From Prochlorococcus sp. AG-388-A01 (GTDB taxonomy: Bacteria; Cyanobacteriota; Cyanobacteriia; PCC-6307; Cyanobiaceae): DNA of 64,000 nt. The position numbers and the translations under genes were made by a program. Numbering within the stretch: position 1 is the first letter of the stretch; every line of letters begins with the position of its first letter. Shown here piece after piece: positions 1 to 9,887 of this stretch. The stretch spans positions 326,213 to 390,212 of the forward strand of contig QCGK01000001.1 in the NCBI GenBank assembly GCA_003279945.1, given 5' to 3'. A model generated the notes under the pieces. That model did not search any database. It was not told the origin of the DNA and worked only from the letters and a program-made list of their open reading frames with translations.

Positions 1-1
1 T

Positions 2-133
2 AGCGAAAAAGAAGCATATGAAGCAATAAATCTTCAATTAAGTTTTGAAGAAAAAAGAAAACTCTCAGATATTATTTTAGATAATTCAGATGACCAAAAT
101 AAATGGATCAAAACAATTAGCGAACTTCTTTGA
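2..133 (+). CDS. coaE: Probable dephospho-CoA kinase, C-terminal end (partial)
   Basis: Only the last 43 codons are present; the gene enters from the left edge in frame 2 and stops with TGA four bases before the gatB stop. The reading frame ends ...LSFEEKRKLSDIILDNSD..., followed by a short helix. This fits the conserved end of CoaE, which phosphorylates dephospho-CoA in the last step of coenzyme A synthesis: an LxxEEK helix, then a [VI]-[IL]-D-N-[SD] strand. The kinase core and P-loop lie outside the window, so the call rests on the tail alone. It is convergent with gatB. Confidence 0.6.
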   Translation, partial: SEKEAYEAINLQLSFEEKRKLSDIILDNSDDQNKWIKTISELL

Positions 134-137
134 AGAT

Positions 138-1610
138 TTAGATATTCAACTTTTCTCTAAGAAGTTTATTTGCAAGTTTAGGGTCAGCTTTACCTTTGGT
201 TCTTTTCATAAGTTGACCAACAAAAAAACCAAGTAATTTAGTTTTACCATTCCTAAATGCTTGAACTTCATTTGGATGTTCAGTTATGAGTTCATTAATT
301 ATTGGTAAAATACTTGAAGAATCAGATATCATAGCCAATCCTTTTTCATCAACTAATTTTTTCGGAGAAATATTTTTTTGAATTAGTTCTGGTAAAATTT
401 CTTTTGCAATTTTTCCACTAATAATATTTTTTGAAATCATATTAATCATTTCAGCTAGATTATCAGGAGTAAGCATTAATTCAGTAAAACTAAGTTTGTT
501 TGCTTTTAAATAACCCACAATATCACTCGTTACCCAATTTGAAGCTAGTTTGGCATCAGCACCCTTAGCTACTGTTTCTTCAAAGAAGTTTGCCATGTTA
601 ATTTCATCAGAAATTACCCTTGCATCATATCCAGATAAGCCAAATTCACTAACATATTTCTTTCTTTTCTTTGAAGGTAATTCTGGTAGTTCTTTAAACC
701 ATATTTCTTTTTGAGCTTTTGTTATTTCAATTGGTCCTAAGTCAGGATCAGGAAAATATCTATAGTCACTACTACCTTCTTTTAGTCTCATACTTTTTGT
801 TAATTGCTTAGCTTCATCCCATAATCTTGTTTCTTGGAAAATTTCTCCCCCATTTTCATAAACTTCTATTTGTCTGTCAATTTCATAATCGCAAGCCTTT
901 TGAATTGCAGAAAATGAATTCATATTTTTAATTTCTACTTTGGTACCAAAAGGGGCATTAGGTCCTTTTCTAACAGAAATATTGACATCACATCTTAATG
1001 AACCCTCCTGCATATTTCCATCTGATACGCCTAGATATCTAACTGTTCTTCGAATCTCTGAAGCATATTCAGATGCCTCCTTACCTGTTCTAATATCTGG
1101 TTTACTTACAATTTCACAAAGTGCTATTCCAGCACGATTATAATCAACTAAGGAATACTTAGAGCCAGCTAATCTGTCACTGCCCGAATGAACTAATTTA
1201 CCTGCATCTTCTTCCATATGTAGCCTTTCTATACCAATTTTCTTAAAATAAGGTTCTTTACCCTTTTCTATTATTTCGACTTCTAACCATCCATTTTCAG
1301 CTAATGGCTCGTCAAATTGTGAAATTTGATAATTTTTGGGCAGATCTGGATAAAAATATTGTTTTCTATCAAATTTACAATGTTCTGCAACCTTTAAATT
1401 TAATGCTAGAGAAGTTTTCACAGCGTACTCCAGAACGGTCTCATTCAAAACTGGAAGAGTACCTGGCAAACCGCAAACTACAGGATCAATATGAGTGTTA
1501 GGTTCATCACCAAAAGCTGTTGATGCAGATGTAAATATTTTACTTTTCGTATTAAGCTGTACATGGGTTTCCAAACCAATAACAGCTTCCCAAGATTCAA
1601 AATTGTTCAT
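138..1610 (-). CDS. gatB: Aspartyl/glutamyl-tRNA(Asn/Gln) amidotransferase subunit B
   Basis: GatB binds the mischarged Glu-tRNA(Gln) or Asp-tRNA(Asn) and, with GatA and GatC, amidates it to the correct aminoacyl-tRNA. The N-terminal motif IGLETHVQL and LHMEEDAGK are GatB signatures, and the C-terminal YqeY-like helical domain is complete. The ORF track starts 29 codons upstream. I chose the ATG giving MNNFESWEAVIGLE because family similarity begins there, the extra residues are hydrophobic junk, and the longer form would overlap thiO. The resulting 490 aa is the normal family length. gatA and gatC are not in the window. Confidence 0.96.
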   Translation of the reverse strand: MNNFESWEAVIGLETHVQLNTKSKIFTSASTAFGDEPNTHIDPVVCGLPGTLPVLNETVLEYAVKTSLALNLKVAEHCKFDRKQYFYPDLPKNYQISQFDEPLAENGWLEVEIIEKGKEPYFKKIGIERLHMEEDAGKLVHSGSDRLAGSKYSLVDYNRAGIALCEIVSKPDIRTGKEASEYASEIRRTVRYLGVSDGNMQEGSLRCDVNISVRKGPNAPFGTKVEIKNMNSFSAIQKACDYEIDRQIEVYENGGEIFQETRLWDEAKQLTKSMRLKEGSSDYRYFPDPDLGPIEITKAQKEIWFKELPELPSKKRKKYVSEFGLSGYDARVISDEINMANFFEETVAKGADAKLASNWVTSDIVGYLKANKLSFTELMLTPDNLAEMINMISKNIISGKIAKEILPELIQKNISPKKLVDEKGLAMISDSSSILPIINELITEHPNEVQAFRNGKTKLLGFFVGQLMKRTKGKADPKLANKLLREKLNI

Positions 1611-1688
1611 TATTAAAAGTTTCTTAATTAATAATATTGGATATAAGGTAAAAGAGGACCAAAAACTAGTAAAAATATTAAATATTAA

Positions 1689-2798
1689 ATGACTCAAGAA
1701 ACAAAAAATTCAATTTTAATTATTGGTGGTGGATTAATAGGTTTATCTATTGCTTATGAATTTGCTAGAAATAATTTTCAAGTTTTAGTTTTAAGCAAAA
1801 ACAGAAATGAATCAGCTGGATTTGTTGCGGCAGGAATGTTAGCTAGTCATGCTGAAGGGCTCAAAGATGAATTACTAAAATTTGGACAAGAGAGTCAAAG
1901 TCTAATACCAAAATGGATAAAAAGTATAGAACAAGATAGTAGTATTAAATGCGGATTAAAAAAATGCGGAATAGTAGTTCCTTTCAGGAATAAAGAAGAT
2001 CTTGAAGAATTTCCTACTTATAAATATGGAAGGTATTTAAATCAAGAAGATCTTCAAGCAGAAATTAATGGAATAAATTCTATTTGGAAACACGGTTTAC
2101 TTTTTGAACAGGATGGTCAGATAGATAATCGAAGAAGATTAATGCGTGCACTCGAGAGGGCATGCTCCTTGCATGGAGTGAAATTTCAAGAAGGATCAGA
2201 AGTACAAGATTTGATAATAGAAAAAAACAAAATTACTGGTGCAACAGTTTTGTGTGCTACGGGAGGACTGAAAAAAATTTATTGTGAAAAAGCAATTCTA
2301 TGCAGTGGTGCTTGGAGTAAAAAAATATTCAACAAGATTCCTGTTTTTCCTGTAAAGGGACAAATGCTTTCAATACAAGGTCCAACAAATTTTTTGAAAA
2401 GAGTGATTTTTGGACCAACAACCTATCTAGTGCCGCGTGAAGATGGACTGATTGTCGTTGGAGCAACAGTTGAAAAAGGTTCAAAATTTAATCCCGGGAA
2501 TACGCCTAATGGTATCAATCAACTGCAAGAAGGAATTAGGTCTCTATTACCTGAAGCAATTAATTGGCCACAAATGGAACATTGGTGGGGATTTAGACCT
2601 TCCACACCAGATCTTCAACCAATACTTGGGGAATCTAAAATTGAAAACTTTTTTTTAGCTACGGGTCATTATAGAAATGGGGTTTTATTTTCTGCAATAA
2701 CAAGTGATCTTCTTTTTAAATTAGTTCAGAATAAAAGCCTAAAAAAAATAGAAAAAAGATTTTTAGAAAAATTCAGTGTAGATAGATTTGAGATTTAA
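1689..2798 (+). CDS. thiO: Glycine oxidase ThiO (FAD-dependent amino-acid oxidase)
   Basis: This DAO-family flavoenzyme oxidises glycine to iminoacetate, which supplies the glycine-derived part of the thiazole of thiamine. Residues 10-20 carry the Rossmann FAD-binding signature IIGGGLIGLSIAYE. The AAGMLASHAEG segment and the C-terminal ATGHYRNG segment are typical of ThiO. The 369-aa length is normal. It is divergent from gatB with a gap of about 80 bp, so both promoters must lie there. It ends 3 bp from the convergent ndk. thiL, another thiamine gene, is about 27 kb away. Confidence 0.88.
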   Translation: MTQETKNSILIIGGGLIGLSIAYEFARNNFQVLVLSKNRNESAGFVAAGMLASHAEGLKDELLKFGQESQSLIPKWIKSIEQDSSIKCGLKKCGIVVPFRNKEDLEEFPTYKYGRYLNQEDLQAEINGINSIWKHGLLFEQDGQIDNRRRLMRALERACSLHGVKFQEGSEVQDLIIEKNKITGATVLCATGGLKKIYCEKAILCSGAWSKKIFNKIPVFPVKGQMLSIQGPTNFLKRVIFGPTTYLVPREDGLIVVGATVEKGSKFNPGNTPNGINQLQEGIRSLLPEAINWPQMEHWWGFRPSTPDLQPILGESKIENFFLATGHYRNGVLFSAITSDLLFKLVQNKSLKKIEKRFLEKFSVDRFEI

Positions 2799-2801
2799 AT
2801 T

Positions 2802-3260
2802 TTAATTTTCAGATCGCCATTTCGAATCAGAAGTTTCCCACTCACATAATTCCTCTTTGTTAAACCATAGATTAATTTCAAATTCTGCTGTATCTTCTCC
2901 ATCAGAACCATGAATTATATTCCTCCCAATATCAATAGCTAGATCACCTCTAATTGTTCCAGGCTCTGATTCAAGAGGTTTTGTTGCGCCTATTAATTTC
3001 CTAGCACTTAAAATAACTCCTTCGCCTTCCCAGACCATTGCAACAACAGGACCACTTGAAATAAAGTTTACTAAATCACGAAAAAATGGCCTTTCTCTAT
3101 GTACTCCATAATGATTTTGAGCAAGATTTTTTGATGGGATTAATTGCTTTAAACCAACCAATTTAAATCCTTTTTTTTCAAATCTGCCGATGATCTCAGC
3201 AATATATCCTCTTTGAACTCCATCAGGTTTAATTGCAATAAACGTTCTCTCTTTGGTCAT
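2802..3260 (-). CDS. ndk: Nucleoside diphosphate kinase
   Basis: Ndk transfers the gamma-phosphate of ATP to NDPs and dNDPs through a phosphohistidine. The 152-aa protein has the whole family fold. The start [13 protein letters not shown] and the active-site NIIHGSD, with the phosphorylated histidine at about residue 117, are intact. It is monocistronic, convergent with thiO and divergent from speA across a 123-bp AT-rich gap. Nothing is unusual. Confidence 0.97.
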   Translation of the reverse strand: MTKERTFIAIKPDGVQRGYIAEIIGRFEKKGFKLVGLKQLIPSKNLAQNHYGVHRERPFFRDLVNFISSGPVVAMVWEGEGVILSARKLIGATKPLESEPGTIRGDLAIDIGRNIIHGSDGEDTAEFEINLWFNKEELCEWETSDSKWRSEN

Positions 3261-3383
3261 TTAATTAATAATCACTCTATGTATATTCAGCTTTTGGGTG
3301 GTAACTTGGCAAGTAATCATTAAAATAAAAGATATTGTTTTAAATTTTTTTCAAAAACATTTCTTAAATTACTAATACAAAAA

Positions 3384-5330
3384 TTGACCAATTTTGAGCC
3401 AAAAAAATCAAAGAATAATTGGACTATTAAAGATAGTATTTCTACTTACAACATTGATAAATGGGGGGATAAATATTTTTCTATTAATTCAAAAGGAAAT
3501 ATCTCAGTCACCAAAGACATAAAATCAGAAGAGAAGATTGATCTTTTTAAGCTTGTCAAAGAACTCAAAAGTAGAGAAATAAATACCCCATTAATTATAA
3601 GATTTAACGATATATTGAAAGATCGTATAAATGAATTACATGAAGCTTTTATAAAAGCAATAAAAACTTATAAATATAAGAACATTTATCAAGGAGTTTT
3701 TCCTGTCAAATGTAATCAACAGAAAAATGTTCTTGAAAAGATAATAGAGTTTGGGAGCCCATGGAATTTTGGTTTAGAAGTTGGAAGTAAATCAGAATTA
3801 TTAATTGGGCTTTCACTTCTTGAAAACCAAAGTTCATTATTGATATGTAACGGATATAAAGATAAAAAATATATTGAGATTGCTACTTTGGCAAGAAAAC
3901 TCGGGAAAAATCCAATAATAGTTATTGAACAACGCGATGAGGTCAAAAGAATTATTCAAGTAGTTCAGGATTTAAAGGCGACTCCATTGATAGGGATAAG
4001 AGCCAAGTTATCAAGTAAAAGTAGCGGTAGGTGGAGCAAATCTATTGGAGATAATTCCAAATTTGGATTATCAATCCCAGAAATTATGTTAACAATACAA
4101 GAACTTAAAGAAGCAAATCTTATAAACGAAATGAAATTGCTTCATTTTCATATAGGAAGTCAAATAAGTGATATTGCTGTAATTAAAGACGCCTTACAAG
4201 AAGCTAGTCAAATATATGTTGAACTAAGTAAACTAGGTGCCCCAATGAAATATATCGACGTTGGGGGGGGATTGGGGATAGATTTCGATGGAACTAAAAC
4301 TTCCTCCAACACTTCTACAAATTATTCTCTTCAAAATTATGCTAACGATGTAGTTGCAACCATTAAAGATTCATGTGAATTAAATAATATTGAACATCCA
4401 ACTATTGTCTCAGAAAGCGGAAGAGCAATAATTAGTCATTGTTCGGTTTTAATTTTTAATGTCTTAGGAACAAGCCATGTAAGCTCCAAACTGAGAATTT
4501 ATGATGAAAATAATCATTCATTAATCACTTTAAATCTACTTGAAACTTTCTATGAACTAAAAAAACTTAAAAATAAAAAGATAAATTTATCTCAAATAAT
4601 TGAACTATGGAACGATGCAAAAAAGTTTAAAGAAGATTGCTTAGTAGCTTTTAGATTAGGATTTTTAAGTTTGGCAGAAAGAGCTTATGCCGAAGAACTG
4701 ACCTGGGCTTGCGCAAAAGAAATTGCTAATAACCTGAATAATGATGAAATCAATCACCCTGATTTGTTTGAAATTACAGAAACTCTTGCATCAACTTATT
4801 ATGCAAATTTATCTATCTTTAAATCGATTCCTGATAGCTGGGCAATCAATCAGATTTTTCCAACAGTACCAATACATAGGCACTTAGAAGAGCCATTCTG
4901 CAAAGGAAACTTTGCAGATTTAACTTGTGATTCAGATGGGAAACTAAATAGTTTTTTTAATAATGGAAAAATTAAATCATTACTAAATTTACATAAGCCA
5001 GAGCAAGATAAAGATTATCTAATTGGAATCTTCATGACTGGTGCCTATCAAGAAGCATTAGGAAACTTGCACAATTTATTCGGCAATACAAACGTTGTTC
5101 ATATTGATATAAATGAAGATGATTCATATACAGTCAAAAATATTATTAAAGAGGACAGTAAATCTGAAATTTTGCAATTATTGGATTACAGTTCAGATTC
5201 TATGGTCGAATCTATAAGGATCAATACTGAATCAGCAATTGATCAAAAAAAATTAACTATTGAAGAATCAAGAAAATTAATTGATCAAGTCGAAATAAGT
5301 CTGAGAAAAAGTAGTTATTTATCAGAATAA
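3384..5330 (+). CDS. speA: Biosynthetic arginine decarboxylase
   Basis: SpeA converts arginine to agmatine, the first step of polyamine synthesis from arginine. The 648-aa length is that of the long fold-III PLP-dependent SpeA family. The PLP-lysine region FPVKCNQQ, the HFHIGSQ motif, the glycine-rich [15 protein letters not shown] motif and the C-terminal cysteine/aspartate region (LTCDSDGK) are all visible. The start is TTG, giving MTNFEPKKS; no ATG lies near the N-terminal end of the homologous region. The 3' end overlaps the convergent alaS by 16 bp. Confidence 0.95.
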   Translation: MTNFEPKKSKNNWTIKDSISTYNIDKWGDKYFSINSKGNISVTKDIKSEEKIDLFKLVKELKSREINTPLIIRFNDILKDRINELHEAFIKAIKTYKYKNIYQGVFPVKCNQQKNVLEKIIEFGSPWNFGLEVGSKSELLIGLSLLENQSSLLICNGYKDKKYIEIATLARKLGKNPIIVIEQRDEVKRIIQVVQDLKATPLIGIRAKLSSKSSGRWSKSIGDNSKFGLSIPEIMLTIQELKEANLINEMKLLHFHIGSQISDIAVIKDALQEASQIYVELSKLGAPMKYIDVGGGLGIDFDGTKTSSNTSTNYSLQNYANDVVATIKDSCELNNIEHPTIVSESGRAIISHCSVLIFNVLGTSHVSSKLRIYDENNHSLITLNLLETFYELKKLKNKKINLSQIIELWNDAKKFKEDCLVAFRLGFLSLAERAYAEELTWACAKEIANNLNNDEINHPDLFEITETLASTYYANLSIFKSIPDSWAINQIFPTVPIHRHLEEPFCKGNFADLTCDSDGKLNSFFNNGKIKSLLNLHKPEQDKDYLIGIFMTGAYQEALGNLHNLFGNTNVVHIDINEDDSYTVKNIIKEDSKSEILQLLDYSSDSMVESIRINTESAIDQKKLTIEESRKLIDQVEISLRKSSYLSE

Positions 5331-7975
5331 CTTTCTAATATTTTTTGCAAATGATTTTTTGCATAATCTAAAGCAATGCTTAATTTATCAATATCTTTAG
5401 CGCCTGCTTGTGCAAAGTTAGGTTTTCCTCCTCCACCTCCCGAACAAATGCTTGAAATCTCTTTAATTAATTTACCTGCATGAAGTCCCATATTTACGGC
5501 ATCATCACCAAAAGAAACTACAAATAACAACTTTCTGGTCTCTGGATTTGGTATTCCCCCAAGAATAACTATTGCTTTCTTTCCTAAATAAGATGTTAAA
5601 TTTAGTGCTGCAGATTGCAAAGAATTTCCATCTAAACCATCAATCTGATTTACTAATATTGAAAAAGAATTTACTCTTTTTGCAGATGATTTTAGAGAAG
5701 AGTATTTAATATATGCAATTTCATCTTTCATTTTTTGTATTTTTTTATTCTTATTTATAAGTTCTGCTTGCAAATTATTAACCCTTTCAAAAAGTTGATG
5801 AGGATTAGCTTTTAACAAATCACTTAGTTGATTTACTAAAGCATTTCTGTCACTAAAATAGTCGAAGGCTGATTGGCCTGATAATGCTTCGATTCTTCTT
5901 ACTCCAGCTGAGATTCCTTCCTCACTAATTATTTTGAAAGAACCTAATTCAGATGTATTTCTTACATGTGTTCCTCCACATAGTTCCATTGAAACTCCTG
6001 GCACATTAACAACACGTACTTCATCATCATATTTTTCTCCAAACATGGCAACTGCACCCTTTTCGAGAGCCTCACTCTTGGACATATTTTTTATTTCAAG
6101 GGAATGATTTTCCATAATCCAGGAGTTAACTAGGGTCTCAATCTTTGAGATTTGATCTTTAGAAATAGGATTAGAAGAATTAAAGTCAAATCGTAATTTA
6201 TTAAAGGCTACTAATGAACCTTTTTGTCCAACACTTTCATCAACAACTGATTTAAGAGCAGATTGCAACAAATGGGTAGCTGTATGATTTGCTGCAGCCC
6301 TAGTTCTATTAGAGGATTCAACCTTAGTCTTGACTTTTTGTCCAATAGTTAATATTCCTTTTTTTATCTTTCCAGAATGTAAAAAAACATTTTTCTTTCG
6401 AACAACATTATCAACTAAGACCTCTGCACCTTTTGAAAATATCGTTCCAATATCACCAACTTGCCCGCCAGATTCTCCATAAAAAGTTGTCTGGTCAAGA
6501 ACAATTAAAACTTCCTGACCCTCACTTGCTTGCTTAACTAATTTTGAATCCCTGAATATACCCTTTATTTCAGCTTCCGTAATAAGTGAATCATAACCAT
6601 TAAAAACAGTTTTATTAAATAAATCTATTTCTCGTTCTAATGATCCCTCTAATGTTAAATCAATATTACTTGAAGCAGCTTTTGCTCTCTCTTTTTGTGC
6701 ATGCATTTCTTCCTCAAAACCCTTTATATCAACCCTAATACTATTTTCTTCAGCAATTTCTATAGTAAGTTCTAGAGGAAATCCATAAGTATCATAAAGT
6801 TCAAAAGCTTGAAAACCAGAAATTAATTTCTGCCCTGATGAAATTAACTCACTTAGCAATTTCTCTCCCCTTTCAAGAGTTTCCCTAAACCTAACTTCTT
6901 CAATTTTTATCTCATTCAAAATTAAATCATTATTATTTTTTAAATCAGGATAATTCTTTTGCATTAAATCTATACCCACAGAAGCAATATGAGGCAAAAA
7001 TTCATTTGTTATGCCTAATAATCTCCCATGTCTAACCATTCTTCTAATAAGCCTTCTTAATATATATCCTCTGCCGAGATTACTAGCTGCTACTCCATCA
7101 GAAATTAAATGAATAACAGCTCTTGTATGATCTCCAATGATTTTTAAGGAAATTCTGTTTTTGTTATCTGAAGAAAAATAATCAATATTTGCAAACTCAC
7201 AAGTTTTTTGAATAATAGGAAAAATTAAATCTGTCTCATAATTATTTTTCTTTTTTTGCAATATTTGAGCCATTCTCTCTAGGCCCATTCCTGTATCAAT
7301 ATTTTTAAATTTTAAATCTGTCAATTTTCCACTAGAGTCGCGATTATATTGCATAAATACAAGATTATAAAATTCAATAAAACGATTTCCATCTTCCAAA
7401 TCGATATTCTGCAGACCTTTTTCAGGATTAAAATCATAATAAAGTTCTGAGCAAGGACCACATGGACCTGTTTTTCCAGAAGACCAAAAATTATCTTTCA
7501 CGCCTAGTTTCACTATTCTATCTGGATGAAGACCAATTTCATCTCTCCAAATTTTTGCAGACTCTCCGTCTTCATGAAAAACACTCACAATTATATTTTC
7601 AGCAGAAAGTTGATAAATATTAGTAACTAATTCCCAAGCCCATTGAATTGCCTCTCTTTTAAAATAATCTCCAAAAGAAAAATTACCAAGCATCTCAAAA
7701 AAAGTATGATGTCGAGCTGTAATTCCAACATTTTCTATATCATTCGTCCTAATACACTTTTGGCTTGAAGTAGCCCTTTTAGATGGTCTTTCTTTTAAAC
7801 CCAAAAATACTGGTTTAAAAGGTAGCATTCCAGCAATTGTGAGCATAACAGTAGGATCATCTGGGATTAAAGATGCACTTGGAATGATTTTATGTAATTT
7901 TTCACTGTAAAAATTTAAAAAAGCATTTCTTATCTCATCTCCAGTAATTATTTTTTTAATTAGTCGAGATGTCAT
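5315..7975 (-). CDS. alaS: Alanyl-tRNA synthetase
   Basis: AlaS charges tRNA(Ala) and edits mischarged serine and glycine. At 886 aa it is full length. The class II catalytic core ([19 protein letters not shown]) is at the N-terminus. The editing domain carries the zinc ligands HTATH and CGGTH, and the C-terminal DHHA1 domain ends in the glycine-rich [16 protein letters not shown]. It is divergent from the flv3-flv1 operon across 120 bp and overlaps the 3' end of speA by 16 bp. Confidence 0.98.
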   Translation of the reverse strand: MTSRLIKKIITGDEIRNAFLNFYSEKLHKIIPSASLIPDDPTVMLTIAGMLPFKPVFLGLKERPSKRATSSQKCIRTNDIENVGITARHHTFFEMLGNFSFGDYFKREAIQWAWELVTNIYQLSAENIIVSVFHEDGESAKIWRDEIGLHPDRIVKLGVKDNFWSSGKTGPCGPCSELYYDFNPEKGLQNIDLEDGNRFIEFYNLVFMQYNRDSSGKLTDLKFKNIDTGMGLERMAQILQKKKNNYETDLIFPIIQKTCEFANIDYFSSDNKNRISLKIIGDHTRAVIHLISDGVAASNLGRGYILRRLIRRMVRHGRLLGITNEFLPHIASVGIDLMQKNYPDLKNNNDLILNEIKIEEVRFRETLERGEKLLSELISSGQKLISGFQAFELYDTYGFPLELTIEIAEENSIRVDIKGFEEEMHAQKERAKAASSNIDLTLEGSLEREIDLFNKTVFNGYDSLITEAEIKGIFRDSKLVKQASEGQEVLIVLDQTTFYGESGGQVGDIGTIFSKGAEVLVDNVVRKKNVFLHSGKIKKGILTIGQKVKTKVESSNRTRAAANHTATHLLQSALKSVVDESVGQKGSLVAFNKLRFDFNSSNPISKDQISKIETLVNSWIMENHSLEIKNMSKSEALEKGAVAMFGEKYDDEVRVVNVPGVSMELCGGTHVRNTSELGSFKIISEEGISAGVRRIEALSGQSAFDYFSDRNALVNQLSDLLKANPHQLFERVNNLQAELINKNKKIQKMKDEIAYIKYSSLKSSAKRVNSFSILVNQIDGLDGNSLQSAALNLTSYLGKKAIVILGGIPNPETRKLLFVVSFGDDAVNMGLHAGKLIKEISSICSGGGGGKPNFAQAGAKDIDKLSIALDYAKNHLQKILESYSDK

Positions 7976-8011
7976 TTACCCAGAATAAAAAGAACAAAAA
8001 ATTAAAGAAAA

Positions 8012-8032
8012 GCGTAATTTCGGTTATTTCGC
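8012..8032. promoter_or_regulatory. Imperfect inverted repeat in the alaS/flv3 divergent promoter region
   Basis: The arms GCGTAAT and ATTTCGC (6 of 7 complementary) surround a 7-bp centre between the divergent starts of alaS and the flavodiiron operon. The spacing is right for a dimeric regulator, but I do not recognise the motif as an NtcA, Fur or other known cyanobacterial box. It may be chance in AT-rich DNA. Confidence 0.2.
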
Positions 8033-8095
8033 AAAAATAATCACGCGGATTTATATTCTATATAACTAAAGTTAATTTATAAAGCGAATTATTCT

Positions 8096-9871
8096 ATGAT
8101 AGCTTCTGCCCAGACAAGTAATTCTAAATTGGCAAAAATAAATAACAAGTTGACAGTTCAATCTCAAAACTTCGCTGTTGATTCTTGCGCCATAAGATCT
8201 TTGGATTGGGATCGCAGTAGATTTGATATTGAATTTGGTTTGAGAAATGGAACTACCTATAATAGCTTCATTATTAAAGGCGAAAAACTAGCAATTATTG
8301 ATACTAGTCACGCAAAGTTCGAAGAATTATGGTTTGAAGAATTACTGAAAGAGGTAAATCCGCAAGAAGTTGATTATTTAATTACAAGCCATACAGAACC
8401 TGATCATTCTGGTTTAATAGGTAATCTTTTAGAATTAAACCAAAATATCACAGTAGTAGGATCAAAATTAGCTCTTAAATTTATCGAAGACCAAATACAT
8501 ATTCCCTTTAAGCGTCTAGAAGTTAAAAGCGGAGAGTTTTTAAATCTAGGAACTAATCCTAATAGCGGTTTAGAACATAATATTGAATTTATAAGCGCAC
8601 CAAATTTACATTGGCCAGATACAATTTTTTCATATGATCACAGCACACATGTTCTCTATACATGCGATGCATTTGGACTCCATTATTGTTCTAATGATTT
8701 TTATGACACTAATCAAAAAGAAATATATGACGATTTTCGTTTTTATTATGATTGCTTAATGGGTCCAAACGCTAGAAGCGTTCTACAGGCAATTAAAAGA
8801 ATAGATAAGTTACCTGAATTAAAAACAATAGCCGTAGGTCACGGGCCTTTGCTTCATAATCAAGTCAACTTTTGGAAGGAAAAATATCTACAATGGAGCA
8901 GTAATAAAAGTAAAGGAAACGAATTTGTAGCAGTATGCTACATAAGCGACTATGGATATTGTGATCGACTAAGCCAAGCGATATCTCATGGGATAAGTAA
9001 AGCAGATGCGCAAGTTCAATTAATTGATTTAAGATCTTCTGATCCTCAGGAATTAACAGGTTTAATATCTGAAGCAAAAGCAGTGGTTATTCCCACATGG
9101 CCCGTTAATGCAGATAATGAATTAAAAGAATCTCTTGGCACTTTGTTTGCAGCGTTAAAGCCTAAACAATTTACGGCTGTATATGATGCTTTCGGAGGAA
9201 ATGATGAGCCAATAGATTCTTTAGCAAGCAAGTTAAGAGAACTAGGCCAGAAAGAAGCCTTTTCACCTTTAAGAGTCAAAAATATTCCAAATCCAATTAT
9301 TTATCAACAATTTGAAGAGGCTGGAACTGACTTGGGTCAATTGATCAACAAAAAGAAAAATATTGCCTCCATGAAGAGCCTTGACTCAAATTTAGATAAA
9401 GCTTTAGGCAGGTTAAGTGGAGGATTATATGTTGTTACAGCTAGCCAGGGAGAAGGTTCGTCACTCAGACAAAGTGCAATGGTCGCAAGTTGGGTTAGTC
9501 AAGCAAGTTTTTCTCCACCAGGTATTACAGTTGCAGTAGCAAAAGATAGAGCTATTGAATCGTATATGCAAGTTGGAAACGGTTTTGTTGTGAATATATT
9601 GAGGGAAGACAACTATCAAAAAATGTTTAGACATTTTTTAAAAAGATTTGCTCCTGGAGCCGATAGATTTGCAGATGTAGATATAATTAACAACATCGCA
9701 GTGGGAGGACCAGTCTTATCAGATTCACTCGCTTTTTTAGATTGTAAAGTGAGTTCCAGACTAGAGACTCCAGATCATTGGATAATTTACGGAATCGTTG
9801 AAAATGGTAATGTCTCTGATTTATCATGCAAAACAGCAGTTCATCATAGAAAAGTTGCTAATCATTATTAG
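8096..9871 (+). CDS. flv3: Flavodiiron protein Flv3-like (class B, canonical diiron ligands)
   Basis: Cyanobacterial flavodiiron proteins reduce O2 to water without making reactive oxygen and protect photosystem I. The domains in order are a metallo-beta-lactamase-like domain (about 30-260), a flavodoxin-like domain (about 280-420) and a C-terminal NAD(P)H:flavin-reductase-like domain (about 435-590). The diiron ligands are intact: H99-x-E101-x-D103-H104 in TSHTEPDHSG, H172 in NLHWPD, D191 and H249. This is the Flv3/Flv4 pattern as I know the family. It is the first gene of an operon, 16 bp from the ligand-poor flv1 partner. Confidence 0.88.
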   Translation: MIASAQTSNSKLAKINNKLTVQSQNFAVDSCAIRSLDWDRSRFDIEFGLRNGTTYNSFIIKGEKLAIIDTSHAKFEELWFEELLKEVNPQEVDYLITSHTEPDHSGLIGNLLELNQNITVVGSKLALKFIEDQIHIPFKRLEVKSGEFLNLGTNPNSGLEHNIEFISAPNLHWPDTIFSYDHSTHVLYTCDAFGLHYCSNDFYDTNQKEIYDDFRFYYDCLMGPNARSVLQAIKRIDKLPELKTIAVGHGPLLHNQVNFWKEKYLQWSSNKSKGNEFVAVCYISDYGYCDRLSQAISHGISKADAQVQLIDLRSSDPQELTGLISEAKAVVIPTWPVNADNELKESLGTLFAALKPKQFTAVYDAFGGNDEPIDSLASKLRELGQKEAFSPLRVKNIPNPIIYQQFEEAGTDLGQLINKKKNIASMKSLDSNLDKALGRLSGGLYVVTASQGEGSSLRQSAMVASWVSQASFSPPGITVAVAKDRAIESYMQVGNGFVVNILREDNYQKMFRHFLKRFAPGADRFADVDIINNIAVGGPVLSDSLAFLDCKVSSRLETPDHWIIYGIVENGNVSDLSCKTAVHHRKVANHY

Positions 9872-9887
9872 AAAATAAACCTTTCAA

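Noticed and set aside
1611-1697. N-terminal extension of gatB in the ORF track
   Set aside because: The extra 29 residues are hydrophobic and unlike any GatB, the frame would overlap thiO, and GatB similarity starts at MNNFESWEAV.
2830-2850. Further copy of the guaA-tail repeat (TTTCCCACTC) in ndk
   Set aside because: Only about ten bases match and they are part of conserved ndk codons.
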